Positions 1 to 6,397 of a stretch of DNA of 7,471 nucleotides are shown here, piece after piece. A model generated the notes under the pieces. It was not told the origin of the DNA. It saw only the letters and a list, made by a program, of their open reading frames with translations, and searched no databases. The first letter of the stretch is position 1, and each line of letters opens with the position of its first letter. The position numbers were made by a program, and so were the translations under genes. Origin of the DNA: Gammaproteobacteria bacterium UBA1119 (lineage in GTDB: Bacteria > Pseudomonadota > Gammaproteobacteria > Pseudomonadales > Azotimanducaceae); assembly GCA_002313255.1 (NCBI GenBank), contig DCBA01000009.1, forward strand, positions 1-7,471. Direction: 5' to 3'.

Positions 1-1113
1 ACTATCGATGGGACGTTATCGGATAACTACAAGTGGGCATTCTCGTTGGTGGCGGTTTGGTCGTCGCATCTACAACCCGATGCTGACGTCATGATCGATA
101 TCTCGCCGGCGAGTCTTGGCAACATCACCTCGTATCCCACCCAGTTCGAGGACTACCCGGCCTTCTACAACACCTTGGCTGGAGGCGATCCCAGCACGGG
201 GTATGACGTCAATCCGGTAACCGGGGCCGCTTACATCCCTCAGGAAGTCCCCCTGGGGGATTACACTCGAGTACTCGCCGAGTTCTGGGCCGATGGCCCC
301 GACTCCGAGACGCCTCCGGGCCACTGGTTCGTGATCCTCAACACGGTCAATGAGCACGACCAGTTACAAAAACGCTTTGCCGGCGTGGGGCCGGAACTTG
401 GAGCCCTTGAGTGGGATATCAAGGCCTACTTTACGTTGGGCGGTGCCATGCACGATGCCGCGGTGACCGCTTGGGGGATTAAGGGCTGGTACGATTACGT
501 GCGCCCCATCTCGTCGCTACGCGCCATGGCCGACCGGGGTCAAAGTAGCGACGCCAATGGGACCTCCTACCACATGGACGGGATCCCTCTAGAGCCAGGC
601 TACATCGAAGTCGTCGAGACCGGCGATGCCCTCGCGGGTGACGATGAAGAACACGTCGGCAAGATCAAGTTCTTATCCTGGAAGGGTCCCACCTTCATTA
701 CCGACCCCAGTGTTGATGAAGCCGGCGTCGACTGGATCCTGGCCGAGAACTGGTGGCCGTACCAACGACCCACCTTTGTCACCCCGCCTTTTGCCGGTTA
801 CATCTCCGGCCATTCCACTTACTCACGGGCAGCAGCCGAAGTCATGACTTCCCTCACGGGCGACGCCTACTTTCCGGGTGGCATGAGCGGCTTCGAGGTC
901 CAAGCCAATGAGTTCTTGGTGTTCGAAGAAGGTCCTTCGGTCGACATGACCCTGCAGTGGGCCACCTACCGCGACGCCTCCGATCAGTGCTCTTTATCCC
1001 GCATCTGGGGCGGCATTCATCCCCCCGCCGACGATATCCCCGGACGCCTCATCGGTATCACCATCGGTACCAACGCCTTCAACCTCGCCGAGGAGTACTT
1101 TAATAACGAATAA
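1..1113 (+). CDS. Vanadium-dependent haloperoxidase family protein (5' partial)
   Basis: The frame is open from base 1, so the true start is left of the window; 370 residues are visible. The TTG at 46 is only the first possible start codon, and the homologous-looking sequence begins before it. The protein resembles bacterial vanadium-dependent haloperoxidases, relatives of PAP2 acid phosphatases that use vanadate and H2O2 to oxidise halides. Counting from base 1, the vanadate-site residues are present: K161 and R168 (KGWYDYVR), S269-G270-H271 (GYISGHSTYSRAAAEV), and R334 and H340 (SRIWGGIH). The K-R gap of 7 and the R-H gap of 6 equal those of the Curvularia chloroperoxidase site (K353/R360, R490/H496), and H271 matches the axial-base position H404. 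Halide preference, or phosphatase instead of peroxidase activity, cannot be told. Any signal peptide would be in the missing N-terminus. The gene is convergent with the minus-strand block, with 23 bases between the two stop codons. Confidence 0.88.
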   Translation, partial: TIDGTLSDNYKWAFSLVAVWSSHLQPDADVMIDISPASLGNITSYPTQFEDYPAFYNTLAGGDPSTGYDVNPVTGAAYIPQEVPLGDYTRVLAEFWADGPDSETPPGHWFVILNTVNEHDQLQKRFAGVGPELGALEWDIKAYFTLGGAMHDAAVTAWGIKGWYDYVRPISSLRAMADRGQSSDANGTSYHMDGIPLEPGYIEVVETGDALAGDDEEHVGKIKFLSWKGPTFITDPSVDEAGVDWILAENWWPYQRPTFVTPPFAGYISGHSTYSRAAAEVMTSLTGDAYFPGGMSGFEVQANEFLVFEEGPSVDMTLQWATYRDASDQCSLSRIWGGIHPPADDIPGRLIGITIGTNAFNLAEEYFNNE

Positions 1114-1136
1114 CACTGCCTCCGAACTACGGAGTC
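1114..1136. other. Short convergent intergenic gap with weak hairpin
   Basis: This 23-base gap lies between two converging stop codons. It contains CTCCG (1120-1124) and its reverse complement CGGAG (1130-1134) around a 5-base loop. The stem is only 5 bp and neither strand has a clear T-tract after it. It could be a weak bidirectional termination signal, but it may be chance. Confidence 0.2.
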
Positions 1137-1793
1137 TTACTCGTTTGCACTCCCACGGTCTCCTCGGATTACTTTAGGTAATACCCGCAAGGTTTCTTCG
1201 TACACCTCATTGATCACATCGTTATAAAGGCCGTTATCTCGTAATCGACAAACGACCTGTTGTTCAGTAAGTGTGCAATAGCCCCAGAGATCTTTCATAG
1301 CCTCTAATTTCGCGCGCCGGGCAATCTCGTTCGATTCGACCGCAACGTGAATCGTCATTTTCCAGAGCCTAGGTGGAGCCTCAGGCGTGTAATAAAACCT
1401 GAATCCGATAAATGGGTCGTATTCCGTTGGATCGATCAAGCCCTGCGCCGCTTGAGCGTATACATCAAACTCACCACACTTTTCCTCCGGCGCACTCACC
1501 GTATACGGGGCTCCGGTTTGTTCGTGAAAACGCGTGATCTCACCGTCCGGAATACCTAGCGCAACACAAACTTCGTCAACCGTCATTCCGGAAGTAAACC
1601 CCATGAACTTGAACGTCTGATTTTGTGCGGGAAGAACCAACGTCGGACGGGCGAAAACAACAACACAGACGCACGCGAGTATGGCGAGAAATACCGTTTT
1701 GACGGCCGAGATTCTGCGACGTTCACAACCGTTAACCTCCGACGGTACCAAACGCCCAACTAAACAACTTTCCTGTTGATGCGGTCTCAGCAT
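1137..1793 (-). CDS. Hypothetical exported or membrane-anchored protein
   Basis: I do not recognise a named family. The 218-residue product has a hydrophilic N-terminus with ERRR at 24-27, then a hydrophobic segment at about 31-48 ending near VLPAQNQ, which looks like a signal peptide or a single membrane anchor. The rest is soluble and would be periplasmic. After the hydrophobic segment comes FTSGMTVDEVCVALGIPDG (66-84), which resembles the GMT..EV...LG.P motif of small BamE/SmpA-like lipoprotein domains; this similarity is weak and may be only local. Mature-region cysteines are C76, C106, C173 and C182, allowing disulfides. I used the ATG at 1793; no good ribosome binding site precedes it, and a TTG at residue 15 is possible. 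The gene is last in the minus-strand block, 28 bases after the SnoaL-like gene, so it is probably co-transcribed. A role as a small partner or assembly factor of the heme protein is speculative. Confidence 0.7.
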   Translation of the reverse strand: MLRPHQQESCLVGRLVPSEVNGCERRRISAVKTVFLAILACVCVVVFARPTLVLPAQNQTFKFMGFTSGMTVDEVCVALGIPDGEITRFHEQTGAPYTVSAPEEKCGEFDVYAQAAQGLIDPTEYDPFIGFRFYYTPEAPPRLWKMTIHVAVESNEIARRAKLEAMKDLWGYCTLTEQQVVCRLRDNGLYNDVINEVYEETLRVLPKVIRGDRGSANE

Positions 1794-1821
1794 GATCTTA
1801 GTAGTCCGTTACCGAGACTTT

Positions 1822-2256
1822 CTAGGTGTTGTCACGTCGAAACGACATATGCAATACACGGGATTTGAACCGCCAGCCATCACTCGTACGCATAAATACA
1901 TCCTGGTAATGCCCGATGCCAAATGGTCCGTCGAGCGAGACTGGCCCAGAAAGGGTGCTCTCCGGACCAACGTGACGGTACAACGTGAGATACGAAATCC
2001 CGTTAGCCTCGTCACGGTTTATGACATTAATGAAGATGTTCGTCAGCACGTGACGAGAACGCAATTCGTCAGGCCTTCGTTTGAGTGATGCAGCGATAGC
2101 CGCTCTTCCTTGAAGACGCACTCCAGCTTCCAAAGTCCCTTCTTCAAGGAATAAGTTGGTAAATTCATCGTAGTCACGAAAATCGACCGCTCGCGCGTAT
2201 GCAATCGACAGGGCTTCACAGTCCTGTCGAATAATCCTTCTTTCAGCGTCATCCAA
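1822..2256 (-). CDS. SnoaL-like (NTF2-fold) protein
   Basis: A 144-residue protein typical in length and pattern of SnoaL-like domains in the NTF2 superfamily, which form a small alpha+beta cone used by polyketide cyclases, isomerases, dehydratases and small subunits of ring-hydroxylating oxygenases. Visible hallmarks are the N-terminal helices with AYARAVDFRDYDEFTNLF (19-36), the G-R-A-AI segment (50-54), RSRHVLTNIFINV (66-78), the GHYQDVFMRTSDGWRFKSR stretch (115-133) and no signal peptide. The actual reaction cannot be assigned. The start is a TTG at 2256: no ATG or GTG lies in frame upstream before a stop, and the domain begins immediately. A weak AGG overlaps the stop codon of the preceding gene. 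With only 7 bases between that stop and this start, translation is probably coupled to the heme/propeller gene, which suggests a shared pathway, although this protein is predicted cytoplasmic while its neighbour is exported. Confidence 0.83.
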   Translation of the reverse strand: MDDAERRIIRQDCEALSIAYARAVDFRDYDEFTNLFLEEGTLEAGVRLQGRAAIAASLKRRPDELRSRHVLTNIFINVINRDEANGISYLTLYRHVGPESTLSGPVSLDGPFGIGHYQDVFMRTSDGWRFKSRVLHMSFRRDNT

Positions 2257-2263
2257 AATCGGC

Positions 2264-4354
2264 CTAGTCTGCCAAGGGATGCGGGCGTATTTGAAAGCGT
2301 ACGATTTCGCTCGTCATACCTCGACCACCTTCGTTATGCCAAATAACGACGCTGTTGTTACTTGCCCATACACCCCGTCCTTTCCAACCAGCTTCGGGGT
2401 CGTCAATACGTCCGTCTAGACCTCGTGTATAGAAACCGAGGGGGTAGGGAACTCGCAACGTGACCATCTCAGAAGTTTCTGGCAACCACGCAATCAGAGA
2501 ATCCGAAGTCGTTCCGTTTGCAATCGGAACGTCGGCGCCGAGGCCAAGGGTATCGAATTGATCGACCCATATGTAGTAATGGAAATCTGCGTTGCCTGCA
2601 GCCGTAACCCCCTTCATCTGAGGGCCAGGTGTCGAGTGGAGGGACCATCCTTCAGGACAGTGTTGACCTGTCGCCGCCGGTCCATTCAACACTTTGCACT
2701 TACTACGGTCGAAGCTCGCAATATGTCCACTGCCGCCAAGTGCAGTCCAGATAATTCCCTTGCGGTCAATATCGATTCCTCTCGGACCATGTCCCCACTT
2801 TGAGGCAGGGACGGCGTCCGTGCCGAACGGTGGTTGATACTGTTCAGTTAAGCACGTCTTCGGGTCAAGGCGCAGGATCTGGCCGGGGACCATGTTGGGG
2901 TAGGGGCGGGTAAACCATACCGAACCATCTGTCGGATTAGGAATGATTCCATACGCGAAACCCGTCACACGTTTATCTTTCGTGGGATCGATCGGATCGT
3001 TCGGACCGACGTATTCACCGACCTGACCGTCACCACTGGTATCCAATATAGTGGGACACCATCCTTGCGACGCACGTTCATCGTGAGTCTCGTCAAACTT
3101 CTTGGTGTCCAACCAACCCACCACATTCATATCGCCGCTGGACCAAAGGGTGTTGCTATCGTCGTGGGCGAATTGCAGATGATGCGTGGAGTAACACGTA
3201 TCAATTAATACAAATTTCTCCGCATCGACGTCAAAGTAGGAGAGTTGCCGACCGCTATTTTTGAGCGGAAATTGCTGCACCGACGGATGGTCCGACTCAG
3301 AGCACCATTTCGAATTCTTGTTACGTCGAATGCTGGACGTCATCCAAACCCGGTTTTGGTCATCCATCATCGGGTTGTGCGGATTCGAAGGGCCACCGCC
3401 AACATACGACGTATTAGATCCACCGGATTCTCTCATTGGAATAGTAAGTTCACGAGATTGATGCTTCAGGGGATCTGTGATGGTTAATCGACCTTGCGTT
3501 TGTGCCACGCCGAAGATCTGACCGTCGGGATAAAGTTGTGGATTTCGCTTGTCCGTCGAAACGTTGTCATGAATGAAACCGTCAGGGTTAGACCAACCCC
3601 ACTGCGTGAGGACCAGATTTTGTTGAATTCCGTCGGGGCGCGGCGGAGGTTCCGGAGTTTCCCCAGCCATTATCCGATCAGTCCAATCGGCAAACACGTC
3701 AACTGCCCGCTTGCGCCCTAATTGGTATATGGGCCCGATCATCGAGCCACGGCCCATTTTCAACCGCTCGTCCCAGGCGTGCCGGGTGGAATCAAAGTCA
3801 GCGGGCTGGGGAACTTCGCGAGTCGCGAGATTTCCCATTTGGTGACAAAGCTGGCAACCATCTTTTAACCGGTCAACCCATTGCGCCTGGTTCAAAATTC
3901 GCGGACTAATGCCATTACCTTGATCACCCGTCCCAGGAAATTCGCTTGCCTTGGGTACGTCCAATAGTGAATACCAGTAGTTGGCTGGGTAATTTCGGGC
4001 AGCCTTCCGGGCTGTTTCCGCCACCGAGGCATTAATTGTCAAGCGGTCGCCTGGCCGCGCTGATTCTTTATACGAGTCGTCGATACCGTAACCTCTCGAC
4101 CACACCTCGTAGTTTGCGTCAGGCAGGTCTGGAATAAGGAAACGCCCATCATCATCGGTCACAACGATCTTACGAAATGTCGTTTGTAGATCCCTAGCTT
4201 CGGCGATAACCCAGACGCCGGCTTCGCCGCCCTCCGGACCTCGAATCACCCCGTCAATATCATCAAGACCAAACGCGACGGAGATGCTGAAGGTCGAGAG
4301 GATCGAAACGGCGATTGGTAATAGAGTTCGATTCGAATACGTGCAAATGTCCAT
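2264..4354 (-). CDS. Exported carboxypeptidase-regulatory-like / heme-c / beta-propeller protein
   Basis: A 696-residue protein with three parts. Residues 1-29 look like a Sec signal peptide, with a hydrophobic core at 11-28 ending in SVAFG. Residues 32-115 form a carboxypeptidase-regulatory-like beta-sandwich (GVIRGPEGGEAGVWVIAEA, then TDDDGRFLIPDLPDANYEV). A single covalent heme-c site follows: CQLCH at 167-171, with M173, M200 and M205 as possible axial ligands. Residues 245-696 carry repeated propeller-like strands (NRVWMTS 334, NTLWSSG 401, GSVWFTR 477, GIIWTAL 533, GVWASNN 661), similar to streptogramin-lyase/Vgb-type propellers. DTSGDGQVGE at 438-447 resembles a calcium-binding loop. 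From memory, similar large proteins are common in environmental bacteria but lack an assigned function. The protein is probably periplasmic with a redox or lyase role. The start ATG is preceded by GAAGG nine bases upstream. The next gene starts 7 bases after the stop. Confidence 0.8.
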   Translation of the reverse strand: MDICTYSNRTLLPIAVSILSTFSISVAFGLDDIDGVIRGPEGGEAGVWVIAEARDLQTTFRKIVVTDDDGRFLIPDLPDANYEVWSRGYGIDDSYKESARPGDRLTINASVAETARKAARNYPANYWYSLLDVPKASEFPGTGDQGNGISPRILNQAQWVDRLKDGCQLCHQMGNLATREVPQPADFDSTRHAWDERLKMGRGSMIGPIYQLGRKRAVDVFADWTDRIMAGETPEPPPRPDGIQQNLVLTQWGWSNPDGFIHDNVSTDKRNPQLYPDGQIFGVAQTQGRLTITDPLKHQSRELTIPMRESGGSNTSYVGGGPSNPHNPMMDDQNRVWMTSSIRRNKNSKWCSESDHPSVQQFPLKNSGRQLSYFDVDAEKFVLIDTCYSTHHLQFAHDDSNTLWSSGDMNVVGWLDTKKFDETHDERASQGWCPTILDTSGDGQVGEYVGPNDPIDPTKDKRVTGFAYGIIPNPTDGSVWFTRPYPNMVPGQILRLDPKTCLTEQYQPPFGTDAVPASKWGHGPRGIDIDRKGIIWTALGGSGHIASFDRSKCKVLNGPAATGQHCPEGWSLHSTPGPQMKGVTAAGNADFHYYIWVDQFDTLGLGADVPIANGTTSDSLIAWLPETSEMVTLRVPYPLGFYTRGLDGRIDDPEAGWKGRGVWASNNSVVIWHNEGGRGMTSEIVRFQIRPHPLAD
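3842..3856 (-). other. Heme-c attachment motif CxxCH (codons)
   Basis: These five codons encode C167-Q-L-C170-H171 of the exported protein. Both thioether cysteines and the proximal histidine are intact. It is the only CxxCH in the protein, so one heme is expected, and attachment would need a cytochrome c maturation system encoded elsewhere. Confidence 0.75.
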
Positions 4355-4468
4355 GGTTCGCTACCTTCGCGCAGATTTTCTCGCAAAGATCATATACCCA
4401 GATTATCCGAAACGCGTAGGCCCAATCCGGGCCCCGTTTCCACGCGCATTGTTAACGATATTTGACGG
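4355..4468 (-). other. 114-base intergenic region with bulged inverted repeat
   Basis: This gap separates the amidohydrolase from the heme/propeller gene. Outer arms GAAACG (4409-4414) and CGTTTC (4435-4440) are perfect complements, as are inner arms GGCCC (4419-4423) and GGGCC (4429-4433) around a 5-base loop. The total is 11 pairs with a 4-versus-1 base bulge. No T-tract follows on the minus strand, so it is not a textbook intrinsic terminator. It could be an attenuator, an mRNA-processing or stability element, or a Rho-assisted end. I saw no convincing promoter between it and the downstream start. Confidence 0.45.
4364..4368 (-). promoter_or_regulatory. Ribosome binding site of the heme/propeller gene
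   Basis: The minus strand reads GAAGG, nine bases before the ATG at 4354. This supports that ATG, which also places the signal peptide at the very N-terminus. Confidence 0.55.
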
Positions 4469-6178
4469 TTACACGGTCGAAGCCAATGGGCCTCGAAGCA
4501 ATTTACCTGGCGTAGCACCTGTATGGACATTGTCTCGAAGCAACGTTTGGCCATTTACCACGGTTGCGAGTATTCCGGTCGCTGTTTGTTTCAGGCGCGT
4601 GGCGCCGGCGGGGAGATCATGGACCACTTCCGGCATGTTGGGTGCAATGTTTTTAGGGTCAAATATCGTTACATCAGCGGCGAGCCCCTTTCGGAGCAAC
4701 CCACGGTCGTGAAATCCCCAATGATTTGCGGGTTCGAACGTAACCATGCGAACCGCTTCTTCGAGGGTGAGTTCTTGTTTTTCACGAACCCACTGACTAA
4801 AGACGTTGGTCTGCAACGATGAATCCATGATTTGAGAGACGTGGGCCCCCGAATCCGAGAACGTTACGACCGATCGGGGATGCTTCATCATCTCCAAGAC
4901 GTCGCTATCAATTTCGTTATTGATCGGCATCCGGAAAAGCGCCTTCAGGTCACTGGCGACGGCGATGTCAATCAATGCTTCCGCGGGAGAGATGCCCTGG
5001 CTTTTCGCGATCGATGCCAGACTTACATCATGACCGTCGGCCCGATCCATATGGAAAAACCAATCCCATTCGGGCGGGTTGACCGTCGTCCCTATTTCCG
5101 CGTGCCGCTTACTCGGCGCACTCGCGATTTCGATTAGCTTTGCTCTCAACGCGGGGTCTCGGAGTTTGGTTTTTTGCTCGGCTAGCGATAACTGGCGGAG
5201 ATCGCGCCAGAGGTGCCAGTTATCAAAAGGTAAATGTGTCTCAAACGAAAACAACACGTTGAGTGAACGAGAATGAACTTGCGCGAACATCCGTCCACCG
5301 GCCTCAGCCGTTTCGTCGAGCAGGTCGAAGTAACTGCGCCAATGGTCAGGAGCACGCCGGCTCGCAAACATGCCCCAGGTAATTGGTACTCGCGACTCGA
5401 CAGCAAGGTTCTTGAGGCGTTGTTGGTAGTCTCGAATGCGATCAGGATCTCGACCAGTCGTTTCGCCCGCAATTTCAAACATCCCCGCACCGGTCTTACC
5501 GATTGCATTCACAATGGTACGAATTTCTTTCCAACTTCCGGCTCGACTAGCGACCGGTTTTCGATCCGACGTTTCATGATTGTGCGAACGCGACGTAGTG
5601 AATCCGATTGCCCCAGCACGAACCGCTTCCTCCGCAAGGCGGGCCATGGTCGCTAATTCGTCGTCGTTGGCCTCTTCCTCAAACGCGCGCTGCCCCATGA
5701 CATAAGTTCGCAGGGCGGAATGACCCATATAGCCAGCGTAATTTATCCCTTTGGGTAATCCATCAAGAACGTCCATGTATTCGGGATAGGTCTCCCAGCA
5801 CCACTTAATCCCGGCCAGCATCGCATCTCGCGCAATATCCTCTGCTCGCTCCAGATTACGAAAAACCAGATCCGCTTCTGCTTCACGGCACGGCGCCAAA
5901 GTAAAACCACAATTGCCCATAACAACACTGGTCACGCCGTGATAGCAGGAACATGAGCCAATCGGGTCCCAAAAGATCTGAGCATCCATGTGGGTATGCC
6001 CATCGACGAAACCTGGTGAGACGACATGTCCCTCGGCATCGATCACCTCATCCGCCTTGCTTTCTAACCGTCCAATATGAACGATCGTTCCGTCCTTGAT
6101 ACCAATGTCCGCATAAAAGCCGGGGGATCCGGATCCGTCGATCACCATTCCGTTCTTAATCGCGAGATCGAGCTTCAT
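4469..6178 (-). CDS. Amidohydrolase, N-acyl-D-amino-acid deacylase-like
   Basis: A 569-residue cytoplasmic protein of the amidohydrolase superfamily (COG3653/Amidohydro_3 type), which hydrolyses amide or related bonds with bound metal. It opens with the usual small beta domain (IKNGMVIDGSGSPGFYADIG, 7-26), followed by SPGFVDGHTHMDAQ with H61 and H63, GVTSVVMGNCGF with C90 (the equivalent of the metal-bridging Cys of D-aminoacylase) and, late in the barrel, TFSDSGAHVSQ with D442 (catalytic Asp position). The C-terminal GLLRKGLAADVTIFDP closes the beta domain. The two metal-ligand histidines of D-aminoacylase in the middle of the barrel (H220, H250) have no obvious match: the second region reads RVPITWGMF instead of a P-V-x-x-S-H pattern. 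H199/H201 in TTSRSHNHET may be subgroup-specific. The substrate is therefore open. The start ATG has AGGTGG seven bases upstream. It is the first gene of the minus-strand block and is divergent from the acyl-CoA dehydrogenase. Confidence 0.88.
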   Translation of the reverse strand: MKLDLAIKNGMVIDGSGSPGFYADIGIKDGTIVHIGRLESKADEVIDAEGHVVSPGFVDGHTHMDAQIFWDPIGSCSCYHGVTSVVMGNCGFTLAPCREAEADLVFRNLERAEDIARDAMLAGIKWCWETYPEYMDVLDGLPKGINYAGYMGHSALRTYVMGQRAFEEEANDDELATMARLAEEAVRAGAIGFTTSRSHNHETSDRKPVASRAGSWKEIRTIVNAIGKTGAGMFEIAGETTGRDPDRIRDYQQRLKNLAVESRVPITWGMFASRRAPDHWRSYFDLLDETAEAGGRMFAQVHSRSLNVLFSFETHLPFDNWHLWRDLRQLSLAEQKTKLRDPALRAKLIEIASAPSKRHAEIGTTVNPPEWDWFFHMDRADGHDVSLASIAKSQGISPAEALIDIAVASDLKALFRMPINNEIDSDVLEMMKHPRSVVTFSDSGAHVSQIMDSSLQTNVFSQWVREKQELTLEEAVRMVTFEPANHWGFHDRGLLRKGLAADVTIFDPKNIAPNMPEVVHDLPAGATRLKQTATGILATVVNGQTLLRDNVHTGATPGKLLRGPLASTV

Positions 6179-6185
6179 GACACAG

Positions 6186-6191
6186 CCACCT
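6186..6191 (-). promoter_or_regulatory. Ribosome binding site of the amidohydrolase
   Basis: The minus strand reads AGGTGG, seven bases before the ATG at 6178, a good Shine-Dalgarno match that fixes this start. Confidence 0.65.
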
Positions 6192-6198
6192 AAAGGGA

Positions 6199-6208
6199 CG
6201 TTGCAACG
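6199..6208. repeat. 10-base perfect palindrome
   Basis: CGTTGCAACG equals its own reverse complement. It lies 20 bases from the amidohydrolase start, where a bound protein could block transcription or ribosome access. A palindrome this short can arise by chance in a 219-base gap. Confidence 0.3.
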
Positions 6209-6310
6209 ATCCTACCCGCACCGTTTTGTCATAGGAAGCCAGCTAGTCATTCATATTGATCGCCGTCTCCGTTTGCCCCGGGCCAGCACCGCTGTACTTC
6301 AGGGTTAGAC

Positions 6311-6345
6311 CGCGCGATGATTTTGGGCAGATTGTTTGTCGCGCG
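6311..6345. repeat. Inverted repeat CGCGCGA-N21-TCGCGCG
   Basis: The two 7-base arms (6311-6317 and 6339-6345) are perfect reverse complements with a 21-base spacer. In RNA the stem could extend by two G-U pairs and one A-U pair. It ends about 50 bases before the dehydrogenase start, so it could be an operator or a leader hairpin. CG-rich arms raise the chance of coincidence. Confidence 0.35.
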
Positions 6346-6386
6346 ACCCATTAACGCACGTACGAGTCATCGGCTTATCGATAATC

Positions 6387-6392
6387 GAGGGG
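6387..6392 (+). promoter_or_regulatory. Ribosome binding site of the acyl-CoA dehydrogenase
   Basis: GAGGGG lies five bases before the ATG at 6398. It favours this start over an in-frame ATG at 6317, which would add 27 residues and has only a distant AGGG upstream. Confidence 0.65.
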
Positions 6393-6397
6393 ACAGA

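Larger units (their letters stand above)
6179..6397. promoter_or_regulatory. Divergent intergenic region between amidohydrolase and acyl-CoA dehydrogenase
   Basis: These 219 bases must hold the start signals for both divergent genes. Two symmetric elements are visible: a perfect 10-base palindrome CGTTGCAACG at 6199-6208, close to the amidohydrolase start, and a 7-base inverted repeat CGCGCGA/TCGCGCG at 6311-6317 and 6339-6345, on the acyl-CoA dehydrogenase side. I found no convincing -35/-10 pair on either strand, so promoter positions are not given. A shared regulator of both genes is possible but not shown. Confidence 0.5.

Noticed and set aside
1804..1820. Small AGTC/GACT hairpin followed by TTTCT on the plus strand
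   Set aside because: The stem is only 4-5 bp and no plus-strand gene ends there, so a terminator is not supported.
1860..1871. Minus strand reads GGTTCAAATCCC, like a tRNA T-arm
   Set aside because: The flanking bases do not form a T-stem, no other tRNA arms are present, and the bases encode the WRFKS part of the conserved DGWRFKSR segment in the SnoaL-like protein.
1792..2088. 98-codon plus-strand open frame
   Set aside because: It lies antisense to the SnoaL-like gene, spans its downstream gap and shows no recognisable protein pattern.
4284..4712. 142-codon plus-strand open frame
   Set aside because: It runs antisense across the ends of two well-supported genes and their gap, with no domain-like composition.
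6125..6136. Tandem GGATCC GGATCC
   Set aside because: It is explained by the codons of the DGSGSPG turn common in amidohydrolase N-termini, so there is no reason to see a cloning scar or repeat.
6317..6397. In-frame ATG at 6317 as start of the acyl-CoA dehydrogenase
   Set aside because: It adds 27 residues unlike the family's N-terminus and lacks a well-placed ribosome binding site, whereas 6398 has GAGGGG five bases upstream.
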